From: a virus
Reading direction: 5' to 3' (one strand)
DNA length: 42,752 nucleotides
Virus record (IMG/VR): IMGVR_UViG_3300017719_000031
Coordinates: 1-42,752 of that record
The notes under the pieces are model-generated. The model ran no database searches, was not told where the DNA came from, and worked only from the letters and a program-made list of their open reading frames with translations. This document shows positions 18,204-29,400 of this stretch, in pieces; positions within the stretch are counted from its first letter, which is position 1, and the number at the start of each line of letters is the position of its first letter. The position numbers and the translations under genes were made by a program.

Positions 18204-18863
18204 ATGGCAGCAATAACATCAACAGTAATAGCAGGTGCAGGTTTAGCGATGGGTGCAATCCAGGCTTCTAAAGCAAACAAAGAAATGAAAGCAGCAGATG
18301 CAGCAGCCGTTAAGGCAGAGGCAGCGATGCGTGCGGTAAAGGAGGAGAACGTAATGAAGCAGGTTCAGGTCCCTACGCTTGGTTTTGACTTAGCACAGCA
18401 GGGACAGGCACAGAGAGATGTGTCTACCATATCGGCACTTCAGGGGGCTGGTGCGGCAGGAGTTATCGGTGGAATCGGAAAGGTTGCACAGGCAGGTGCA
18501 GCGGCAGACCTACAGCTTGCGGCACAGGCCGAAAGAGCACAGTCACAGAGAGATATGGCAGTAGCTCAAACAGCTCAAGGAATAGAAGGAAGGCGTGCTC
18601 AGAGAGAGTTCGGTATAGAGTCAAACGCACTTGCAGGTGCACAGAATGCATCAGCTGCGGCACAGGCTCAAAAAAATCAAGCATTTCAAGGCATGTTTAG
18701 CAGTGCACTTTCGGGAGCAGGAACACTTCAAACGGGAATACAGGCAATGAGTGGAGCTGACGATTTTCAAGGCTACCTTAAAAATCTTACAGGTATACAA
18801 CAGTCAAATCAATTAGCAGCTGCAGGAAGTCCGACAAGGTACACTAACAATACTACAAGATAA
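18204..18863 (+). CDS. Putative internal virion / ejection protein, Ala-Gln-rich
   Basis: This 219-residue protein has a short hydrophobic, glycine-rich N-terminus (VIAGAGLAMGAIQAS, about residues 8-22) that could insert in a membrane. Long helices made mainly of Ala, Gln, Glu and Arg follow. A central glycine-zipper patch (GAGAAGVIGGIGKVAQAGAAA, about 81-101, 21 residues shortened here to GAGAAGVIGGIGKVAQAG) is also membrane-compatible. This composition is typical of podoviral ejection proteins such as T7 gp14. It is followed by two larger virion-type proteins, as in the T7 gp14-15-16 order. The role is inferred from composition and gene order. Confidence 0.6.
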   Translation: MAAITSTVIAGAGLAMGAIQASKANKEMKAADAAAVKAEAAMRAVKEENVMKQVQVPTLGFDLAQQGQAQRDVSTISALQGAGAAGVIGGIGKVAQAGAAADLQLAAQAERAQSQRDMAVAQTAQGIEGRRAQREFGIESNALAGAQNASAAAQAQKNQAFQGMFSSALSGAGTLQTGIQAMSGADDFQGYLKNLTGIQQSNQLAAAGSPTRYTNNTTR

Positions 18864-18865
18864 AC

Positions 18866-20488
18866 ATGGCAGAAAAAAGCTATATAGGATTTAAGGCAGC
18901 CCCAGCGATTGATTGGGGTAAGTTGACGTCAGAGTTCTCACAGGGACTTATGGAGATAGGTGCAAGGAGAGGTATACAGAATGCATACTTCGATGAACTG
19001 CAGCGTAACAATATGAGTGCTGTTAGAGAGACTGAAAACTTTCAGACTCAAGATCTAAACACACTTCTTTCTGGTGCTATATCTCAAAATGTTAACAACA
19101 CCTATGAGATCAACAAAGGAGTTAAAGCTGGTAATATTAATCATAACGACTATAGAAACTTTATAAACAATAGCAATGACGATTGGAAGTCATTTGCAAC
19201 CACTGCAAAGACATTGGACCAGACAATACAGAATGGACTTGCCAGACAGCAGCCTGGAGACGATGGCTTACCAGCAGGATCCAAGTATGAGGAGGACTTA
19301 ATAGAGAGGCGTTCCGAGCTATTGAATTTAAAAAATAAAACCATGTATCAGGATCCTAATACAGGTAAGTTTTTTTTAGCTGACCTTGATGAGACTGGAA
19401 ACATATCAGACTACAACAATCTTCATGATGTCAAGAGTTTAAATAAGCCAATGAATGTTAACGATAACTTTTTTAACTTCAATGGTTTGATTAAAAACAG
19501 AACAGAAAACATTGGTGTTTACGAGGAAGCTTTTGTTGAGGATATAGAAACGGTAGATGGTAGGATAAGAAAGAATATATACATGACAGAAAAAGGAGCA
19601 GTCATGAATCCAGGCGTGCCTGATGCTATATCTAGGGTTCAGTCGTATATAAAATCGAATCCAAGACTTACCTATAACACACTTGCTCAGTCTGACAATA
19701 GATATGAAACTTACTTTGATCCTAAAGATCAACAGGGTGGAGACTATCAAAAAAAGATGAATAAGTTTATAGAGATAGAAAACGGATCTAGACGTATTAG
19801 AGGAGAAGAACCATTAGAAGGTGAAGAGCTTGGTGGATTTATAGCCGAATACGACAGGTTTCTTGTACCTAACATTACGGACGCTCAGGGTATATTTCAA
19901 CCATCTTTAAATCAAGAACAAATGATGGCACTTGACGCAGTTGTAGAGAGTGCATTTATGTCTAACCTTGGATACTCAAAGGTGGAAGCCAAGCCGCCTA
20001 AACCCAAGGCTTCAAAGACTTCAACTTCTAAAGAAGAAGAAGGAAAAGTAAACTATGACCTGTACGAGACATTGTACGATGCAATAAAAGAAGGTGACTC
20101 TGAGACTTTAAATATCAGAAAGACACCAGAGGCTAAGGATCTAAGGTTTGAGGTTAGACAAGATGGCTTTATAGATGTGTACGACATATCTGAAAATACT
20201 GTTGGAGATCCTAAGAATAAATTAGTTTTTGAAAGAAAGTCATTGACAGACCTCGTTCCATACTTCTACGGAAAGTCTGGTGCGACTGGTGGTACTAAAC
20301 CAGAGGCTACATACAACGCAGAGAGAGACGCATTCTACAAGGCAACAGGAAAGCCAGAAATAGCAATGATGGAAGAGCAGACGGAAGAGATGCCAGCCGA
20401 TCAGATGGCCAGTAATCAGGGCGGTAATTTTTTACAAAGACTAGCAAACGGCATCCTAGGAAGGGGTAACAATCAAAACATATCATAA
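18866..20488 (+). CDS. Putative internal virion / ejection protein
   Basis: I do not recognise a named family in this 540-residue protein. It begins MAEKSYIGFKAAPAIDWGKL, is mostly soluble and helical, rich in Asn, Asp, Gln and Lys, and has an internal linker of Lys/Ser/Thr (KPPKPKASKTSTSKEEEG, about residues 374-391). The C-terminal tail is acidic then glycine/asparagine-rich, with a short amphipathic helix (FLQRLANGILGRG). It sits between the Ala-Gln-rich ejection-type protein and the giant polyvalent protein, with gaps of two bases on both sides, so the three are likely co-translated and packaged together. By analogy with T7 gp15 it may line the ejection conduit. Confidence 0.5.
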   Translation: MAEKSYIGFKAAPAIDWGKLTSEFSQGLMEIGARRGIQNAYFDELQRNNMSAVRETENFQTQDLNTLLSGAISQNVNNTYEINKGVKAGNINHNDYRNFINNSNDDWKSFATTAKTLDQTIQNGLARQQPGDDGLPAGSKYEEDLIERRSELLNLKNKTMYQDPNTGKFFLADLDETGNISDYNNLHDVKSLNKPMNVNDNFFNFNGLIKNRTENIGVYEEAFVEDIETVDGRIRKNIYMTEKGAVMNPGVPDAISRVQSYIKSNPRLTYNTLAQSDNRYETYFDPKDQQGGDYQKKMNKFIEIENGSRRIRGEEPLEGEELGGFIAEYDRFLVPNITDAQGIFQPSLNQEQMMALDAVVESAFMSNLGYSKVEAKPPKPKASKTSTSKEEEGKVNYDLYETLYDAIKEGDSETLNIRKTPEAKDLRFEVRQDGFIDVYDISENTVGDPKNKLVFERKSLTDLVPYFYGKSGATGGTKPEATYNAERDAFYKATGKPEIAMMEEQTEEMPADQMASNQGGNFLQRLANGILGRGNNQNIS

Positions 20489-20490
20489 CT

Positions 20491-23400
20491 ATGGCTGAAG
20501 ACAATCCGATAGAAGGCTTGGATCCAAATCAATCGGCATTCGAGCCGATGTTGGATATGATGAATCAAGAGACACCAGAGGACCTAAGCAGGACCACAAC
20601 GACAACGACTCTCTATATCTCTGGAGATCAGACACAGATAGATCAGCCTAGGGTTAGTACAACTACAACTATGGCTCCAGTGGAGACTTTGGATATAGTG
20701 TCACAGTTTAGACAGTCTAATCCAGAGGTCAAGCTTGGCGATGTAAACAAGGTAATTCCTAATGCAAGCTATGAGGAGAGAATGCAACTTCTTTTTGATT
20801 ACCCAGATCAGTTCGGTGCAGACATAGAGTACAATAATAAGATCAACAGCTATGTCACACAGTTAAAAGATCAGGGATATAAAGACGATCAAATACTTTC
20901 ATACCTAGAGCAACAGAAGGAGGGTAAAAAGTCAGATCTGATGACCAACTTTCCAGACCTTTTTGATGTAAAGTCTATAAAGAGAAAGGACAATATAATT
21001 AAGGCTCTAGAGAGCGACAAGATTTCATACAGCAAACTATTAAAGTTTGGATCTGAGTCTAAGTTAAAGAATGAATATCCTGAGTTTGCTAACCTTATAG
21101 ATCAGAAGAAGAAGAACGAGAAGATTCAGAAAGAGATAAAGGCTAAAAATAAGAAGATAGATGCTAATATTGAGGCAGAAAAACAAGCAATAGAAAGACA
21201 GTTAGAGACTGGTAAAAACTTTATAGGTCAGGACATGTCTCCTATAGATCAAGAAGCTGCTAGAAAAAGACTCAGAGAAATTGAAGGGGAGCAGACGCTG
21301 GCTGACCTTGATGCAGGTGATCCATTTCAGGGAGACACGTCAAGGGCGGATATAGGAAAAATTTCATACAAGCGAAAGCCTGTCACAGGGTTTGAGTTTG
21401 AAAGAATAAATGAGTTCAATGTAGAACCTATAGTCAAGGATTACAGGTTTGTTGACCAGGATCAGGTAAAACAAGAGTTAGAGCTACTTAACCAGTTGAA
21501 CATAAATATTAGAGCCACAGGAGGTAAATCCCTTAGTGACGAGCAGATAAGAGAGGTATATGTAGACGGAACAAAGCCGTTTAATGAGAACTACAAGGAC
21601 TATGATGATAAGCTGTGGAAGACCGTCTCTGGTATTGTATCTACGCAGCCTGTCGTGGATCTAAATGATGAGTTCTTTGAGAGACATGATACCACAAGGG
21701 AGGAGTTCATAAATAAAAGAAAGCTTATACTATCAAGCGGACTCTTTAACACTCAAAAATTAGGAGATACGTACTACACTGAGGAGGAGTTTCAGGCTAT
21801 GTATAATAGGGCCTCTGAAAAATTAATCAATAAGTATGGATCCACTATAGGTACATATGAAAAAATTACAGGGACAAATCTTAGAGAGAACCCTGAGCAG
21901 TTTTATGACGAGGCGAGAAAGAGTAGTTCTTTATACATGTCAGACATAGATGAAGATATAGTGATAGGAGACTCTGAACAGACATCTAAAAACCTAAGGG
22001 AAAGATTTGGGTTTCTTCCTTACGGATCAAGAGATGAGTCACAGAATTATTTGGAGACAGAGGGATTTAGATTTAGCTATGACGGGGACAACCTGGTTAT
22101 ACAGTCCACCATAACACCAGAAGGTAAAAACACTCCAGAGTTACTGAATGGTATAGAGATAAACATGAATGGATCTGATCCAAGTGCAAAGATCAAAAAC
22201 TTCATGTCTAAAGCTATAGTTACCGACGAAATCAGAGACGTTATAAATGAGTACTCAAGAGGAGAGGGCAGGTTTCAGGAAGAGTTTGACAATCCAATGA
22301 GGGCATCTATAGACTTTAGCAACTATATACTTTCAAAGCCTTATGTGTTTGGAGATGCAAATGGTTTTGCCACAGATGGATATGGCCAAGGATTTTTATT
22401 TGGCCTTATACCTATGGGGCCCGATAATAAGTCAAAGTTCATGAGAAATATGTCTGTGATAAACACTCAGGTAAATGCACTTAAGGCGAAGGATCCTATC
22501 TCTAACCAGTATCTTATAAATAACTTAAACAAAAATATTCAATACGCACAGTATGTAGAAGACCAAAAGGCTCCAGAGTTAACCAGTCTAACTCTTGCCG
22601 CTGCTGCTGGACTTACTGAGACAATATCAGGTATAACTGAGGGTGTTGTAGACTTAATAATAGACATCCCATTTGCTCCTGTATCTAACACCCTGTCAGA
22701 GGATGAGGTTAACATGCTAAAAGAAAGTGGGCTTGAGGAGTATCAGATTTTAGATATACAGAACAAGCGTATAAAGGATGAGGTTGAGTACGGTATAGAC
22801 GAGTGGATAAATAACACGACAGCGGTTACAGACAAGTCTATAGCAGACGCAGGACTTACCTATGAATTAATTAAGACGATGATTCACAGCATCAGCACTG
22901 GTGCTATCGTTGGATTTAATCCATCACTTGTTCCTGTCGCATTCGGACTTCAAACCACAGCAAGGGTAGAGAACGAGCTAAAAGACAGCGGTCTTAGTAA
23001 CTTTGAGAAGAGAGTTATATCTTGGCCTATGGCCACGTTTGAGGGTATACTTGAAAACTTTGGTCTTCAGACTGCACTATCTCCAGGCAAGTCAATGCTT
23101 TTTAAATGGGTTGCAAATAAAGCCCTAAAAGGATTACCTAAAAATGCAAGTCTTCACGCAATAGAGGCGAGCATGAAGTACACCATGAAGGGACTTGGTA
23201 CAAGGACAATGCTAGGAATACTTGAGGGTGGTTCTTTTGAGGCATTAACGGAGGTAGGTCAAGAGGCTGTAGAATTTACAGAAAAAAATACTGTAAACAT
23301 GCTCCTAGGTAAGGACGTGTTTAAGAACATGCCCGACATTACGACGGAGAAAGGAGCTAATCAGTTTTTAAATCAGCTTGGCAAGGCTGCACTATTAGGT

Positions 23401-26400
23401 GGATTATCTGGTGGTGGTATATCTGCAATTGGCGGGACAACTAACCTTCTTGTAAATGGGTTTAAGTTAAAGGGATTAAATAAATCATTTGAGAATCAGT
23501 ACGATGTAATAACCAGCGAGGAAGGTAGAGCTATTGCTTTATCACAGATAAACTTAGCCTACCAATCTAAGCAGATAACTAAGGAGGAGGCCAATGCAAG
23601 AATAAAGGCAATGAATGATGCCTATCCATTGATGATGGAGATACCTGCCGAACTGTCTTCAGGTCAGAAGAGACAGGCATATGATTTAATGCTAGAGAGA
23701 AAGGCATTAGAGGCAGAGGTAAAAGACAAGGACAAGAACCTGGTCGTCAAGCAGACGGAGAGGATCGCAGAAATAAATAATCAGTTACAACAAATAAGCA
23801 AGACAGATGCCGTTCAAGAGCAAGAAACAAAGGAGGAAGTGCTACCAGATGAACAGTCCGAAATGGGACTGCAAGATGTGGGACAAGGAGACACCCAAGG
23901 GGAAGAAGCTTCCAAAGTACAGCAAGAGTTAGATTTACAAGAGGTTACAGTTACAGGTAAAAAACCTACAGAAGTACAGCAAGAACAATTAGTAGAATCA
24001 GTAGATGATCAAGGAAGAAGTGCTAAACCAGGAGCAAGATTGTTCAATGATCCTAATCCAGAGACGTCAGATATATCTGCTAAGTATAAAAAAGAAAAGG
24101 GTATAGAAACAACTGCTGGTGAAAAGATAACTGAGCTTGACACTAACAAATCTATGGAAATAGCTGATGCTTATGAAGCTATGGAAAACAATCCTAATGA
24201 TCCAGAAGTAAAAGAAGCATACGAATCTCTTGCTAAGGAAACTATAGATCAGTATAAAGCTATGACTGATGCTGGATATGAGATTGAGATTTACGAGGGC
24301 AAAGGAGAGCCATACGCTAATTCTCAAGAAATGATAGATGATCTTATTAATAATAAGCACATGTATATTTTTTCTACAGAACAAGGTTATGGAGAAGCTG
24401 GAATAACAGATCAGCAGCGTCAAGAAAATGCTATGCTTGCAGAGACTGAGTTCGTGGATAAAAATGGTAAGCCTCTGTTAATAAATGATTTATTTAGAGG
24501 GGTACATGATTTCTTTGGACATTCAGAAAGAGGTAATGGTTTTGGAGCTAAAGGAGAGGAGAACGCATGGGATGTTCATGCTAGAATGTTTACCGATAAA
24601 GCAAGAAGAGCAATGACAGCTGAGACAAGAGGTCAAAATTCTTGGGTAAACTTTGGTCCTCAAATGAGAGATAGCAACGGTAATCTTTTAAAGAAAGGAG
24701 ATCCTGGACACAAGAGTGCTAGAGAAAGAGATTTTGCTCCACAAAAAATAGGTCTGTTGCCAGAGCAGTATTCCGAAATAACAGATACCCCCACTACTGA
24801 GGTTACTAAAGAGGTGGTAGAAGATATAACTCCTGAGGTTGCAGAAAATATAAAAAACATAGAGAAGCAGGTTGATAATGCTAAAAAAGCTATATCTAAA
24901 ATAATACCTGGCGTTGAGATTATCACTCACAAGGACGAGGATTCATACAGGAAGGCCACTGGAGAGACAGATAGCAAGGAGCAGACATCTCGTGGTGAGT
25001 ATAACCCTAAGACCAAGAAGATACATATAAACCTATCTAAGGCGAACAACAGGACTGTGGCTCACGAGGTCTTCCATGCTATACTTCTGGATAAGGTTAA
25101 GACTAACAAAGCGACTAGGGATTTTACAGAGAGGATGATCAAGTCTCTATTAAAGAGTGACCAACTTGAAAATATTAAGATAACATATAGAGGTGAAGAG
25201 ATCACACTTGCTGAATACCTTGAGAAGTTTGCCTCAAACTATGACGAAAACATACAGAGCGAAGAGAAGCTGGCTGAACTTGTAGGTATCCTCGCAGAGA
25301 ATTACGGTCAGTTAAGTAAGACGAACAAGAGCCTGATCAAAAGATTTTTAGATCGATTGGCCAAGATGTTTGGTCTAAAGCCATTCACAGACAATGAGGT
25401 GGTTGATGTTCTTAACGCTATAGCTGGAAAGGTTGCTTTCGGTCAGGAGATCAGTGAAATAGACGTAAAAGTAATATCAGAAGGTGCATCTACATTCATA
25501 GCAGAGCCAACAACAATTGAACCTAGAAAATCTATAGGCAAGAAGGTTGTAGCATCTAACAAGCCATCAGAATTATCTTTTGTAACTAAAAAAGATCTTA
25601 TAGATATTGAGAGTCTTGTAAAAGAAATAGCAGATAAAAAACAAAAGGTTTGGTTTTGGGTAGCAGATCAGATGGGTAGAGGAATGTATTCTGATGTAGT
25701 TGTTGATGGTCAACATTTCTTAGACGCTGGACCAAGTTATGCTTTAGATCCTGTAAATAAAAGCAAAGACATAATATGGGCAACAGGTAAAGATCAATCT
25801 GAAATAGAAAAACTAATAGATAAATCTGATTTTATATTTATTATTAGCGGATCTCCTATTAGCTCAAAACTTTTTAATAAAAAAAATATAGATATACTTG
25901 AGAAAAGGATTGGGGATTATAGTAAGTTTAAAAAAGATTTATTGAAATCAAAACCAACAAAACCAATAAAAGATATACTTAACAAACATAATAGTTGGAA
26001 AAGCTTAAAAGAATCTCCAGATAGAAAAAAACTATTAATAGCATTTGAAAATCAAAAAGATAAAAACACTGAAACTAAAAAGGTGTTAGGTAAATACAAT
26101 GCCTTTATAGATTTTAATTCATTAAGAGATGGATTTTATAAAGAGAATGATTTTAAAATGAATGAAGTTATGTTGGTGTTAAAACCAACAGCTTATGGAG
26201 GTAAGTCTAATCACTCTACATATGAAAATGATATATTAGGTGAGGTTATTGGAGTACCTGATACTAAGGTAGATTCTTTTGATCTAATGCCTGAAGCTGT
26301 GAGAAAAAAATATTCAGAAACTTTAGGGGCAAGTCAAAAGGCACAAGTCGTTGCACCTTACGGAATAGGTGTTAAAGAGATAGAATCCCCAGCCAAGCGT

Positions 26401-29400
26401 AAGCAGATTGTAATAGGTGAGAACGCAAATCTAAAACAGAACGTCAAGGACTTTCTTTTACAGGCAAATGAGATGGAATCTAAGGGTCAGTCTCGTGAAG
26501 AAATAAGACTACTCACAGGATGGGAAAGAGGTGCAGATAACAAGTGGGGTTATGAGCTTAATGATGTTATAGATATAGATGTAAAAAATATCAAAACAGA
26601 TAAAGTTTATAACATAGAAGAAATCGTTAGTTTCCCAAGCCTTTTTGATGCATATGGTGATGCAAAAAAATTAAAAATAAAATTTATTAATAATTCATTA
26701 AAGTCTGGAATGGCAGCATACCTCCCTAAAAGGGGATTGATAGAGGTTAATCTTTCTAAGATAGGCCTTTCAGAATACATAGAGGGTATGATGGCACAGT
26801 CACGCCTCAGCAAGGATGATAAAGTTTTAAATGCTGCTGTATTAGACGCTAGATTGTTAAAGAAAGAAAACGAATTAGAAAGCAAAAATGTCAGAAGAAA
26901 TAGTGATACATGGATAAAAGAAACCGAAAGCGTGTATCCTTCTTCTCAAAGAATTATTAACAAGAAATTAATAGACGAATATAAAAATAAAAACAATGTA
27001 TCAGCTATTGAATACTTTAATGATATAAAATCCATTCAATCCTTAATTGATAAAAGAACAGATATAGATACAGCTAAAGGACTCGATGAATTAAATTCAA
27101 AGGTGCTACATGAAATCCAACATGCAGTATCAGATCTTGCAGGATTCCCTATGGGAGGAAGTGCTCAAACGATAACTAAAACTTTTACAAGCAAAGAAAA
27201 AAACGAATACAACGATATAGTAAAAAATATAATTGAAACCAAAAAATTATTAGAAGAAGGTAAGGCTACTCAAAAGCAGCTAGATGATGCAAAGCATGAG
27301 GAGGCAGAGTATAGGTATAAAAAATATGATGAGCTTGCTGGAGAGACTATGTCAAGAAATGTAGAGAAAAGAAGAAAGTTAAGTCCTCAGGAAAGAAGAG
27401 AGAAGACTCTTGAGAGTACCATGGATGTCGACATAAAAGATCAGAAACTACTGTATGAAGACGAAAAAAATATATCTATAAAAGAAAAAAAGGTAGAGAG
27501 TAAGCAGAAGCCTAAAGAGAAGAAAGGATTGCTTGGCATATTTAGAAAGCGTAAGCAGAAGGACGACGGGCCTGTAGAGCCAAAGATTGACATCAGAAAT
27601 CTGAAGAAGAAGTCTGACAAGAAGATAAAGGAGACAAACAAAGGTAAGGGACCTATACTTAGAAGACTAAGAAGAGGATTGTTCGACAGACAGAACGATA
27701 TAAAGAGAGTCATAAAGGACTTTGTTCCTAACCCTAAGAAGGTGAGTAAGATCATAAACAGGATAGTAACAAAGGCTGGTGCGTCTGGATATGCAAACGA
27801 ACTGTTTACACAGCAGGACAAAAAAATATTTGGAAAGCTAAAGGCAGACCAGATAGAAAACCTTGAACTCATAATATACGCAAGACGTATTGTTGCGATC
27901 AATGAAAATAGACGTGATAGGGGAATGAATCCATATAAAGGTATGGATGGACTTGACGAGCAGGCTGCACTTCAGAACTTAGAGAAGTTTGAGCAGGATC
28001 TAGGTAAGAAAGAGTTTGATGCCCTATCAGAAAGAGCAGACGAATACTTCGAGGCATTCAAGAACAATCTTAAGATGCTCAGGGATTCTGGACGTATAAC
28101 AGAGGAGATTTACGAAAACCTTAAGGATGTGGAGTACTCTCCGATAAAGACTCTAAAGTATATCATACCTCAGGACACCATGACTGACGAGGATATAAAC
28201 AACGCTGTGTCTACGCTTGGTGTAAACAAGAAGGATATAATGAAGCTCTCAGACATGAACGAGAATGAGATCCTATTCGACGCAAGGTTTCTTCTTATGA
28301 TGAACACTAATATAGTTGTAAGGAGATCATTTGAAAATGAAATGCTGAATGAGTTTGCTCAGGGATATGAATCCATAGACAAGGCAGGCAAGGAAGCTCT
28401 ATCAGACTTTATAATTGAGGGGCCTGTAAAGAAGGTACCCCCTGGTTTCAGAAAGGTTGAATACTTTCAGGATGGTGTAAAGAAGGAGATGGTCATGAAG
28501 GAAGACTATGCAAGACAGCTTTTAGACATCAAGAATCAAAATAATTTTCTAAAAGGCCTTGGAAAGATAAGTGGTGCAAATATATTAAGGTTCTTTGCGA
28601 CGGGTGGTAACCCATTGTTTATCGTTGGTAACACTGCGGTTGACTTTGCAAACATAGCATTCTTTTCAGACGTATACTCATCCATAAAGCCACTGGCAAC
28701 AGTACAGCTGGCATATGATTTCGTAAAAAACTTTTTAAGAAAAACTGGAAATACAAACAATTACAACAAAATTAAGATGGAGTTTATGGAGCACGGAGGT
28801 GCTATGGACTTCCTGTCTACAGACGGTCTTAGAATGGTTCAGGACATGAAGCTTAAGAACAGAATACTTAACAAGGCACAGAAGGGGTTGGCTGCATACG
28901 CTAGGTTTATGTCTTACGTTGGAGAGACTGGTGAGATGTCATTTAGACTGGCTGTCTATGAAAGGGTTAAGAAAGCAGAGATTAAGAAGTTTGAAAAGGA
29001 GAATGATAGATCTCCAAACCAGCAGGAGATGGAGGATATAATGTTCGAGGCAGCTGCACAGTCTAGAGAGACTATTGACTTCTCTCAAGGAGGTACATGG
29101 GTTAAGCAGATGGATCAGGCACTGCCATACTTCAACGCTGCAATGCAGGGACTTAGAAGACCGTTAGACTTTGCAAGAAAAAATCCAGTAGGCTTTACAT
29201 CCAATGTGGTACAGTATGCGGTAATGGCCGCAGGTATGACTGCGACTTCTTTAGGAACATTACTTAGAGCGATAGGAGACGATGAGGAGGAAAAGAAAAA
29301 AGTTCAAGACACATTAGATTCAGTATCTATGTACGAAAAGGCAAACTATCATATAATATTTACAGGTAACAAGGATAAGGACGGCAACTATCAGTACGTG

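Noticed and set aside
27441-27902. Long open frame on the minus strand opposite the giant gene (153 codons) and similar frames such as 24067-24423
   Set aside because: Their composition (Phe, Ser, Leu, Ile-rich) is the mirror image of Lys/Glu-rich sequence on the plus strand, there is no leader, and the plus-strand frame continues unbroken with recognisable domains.
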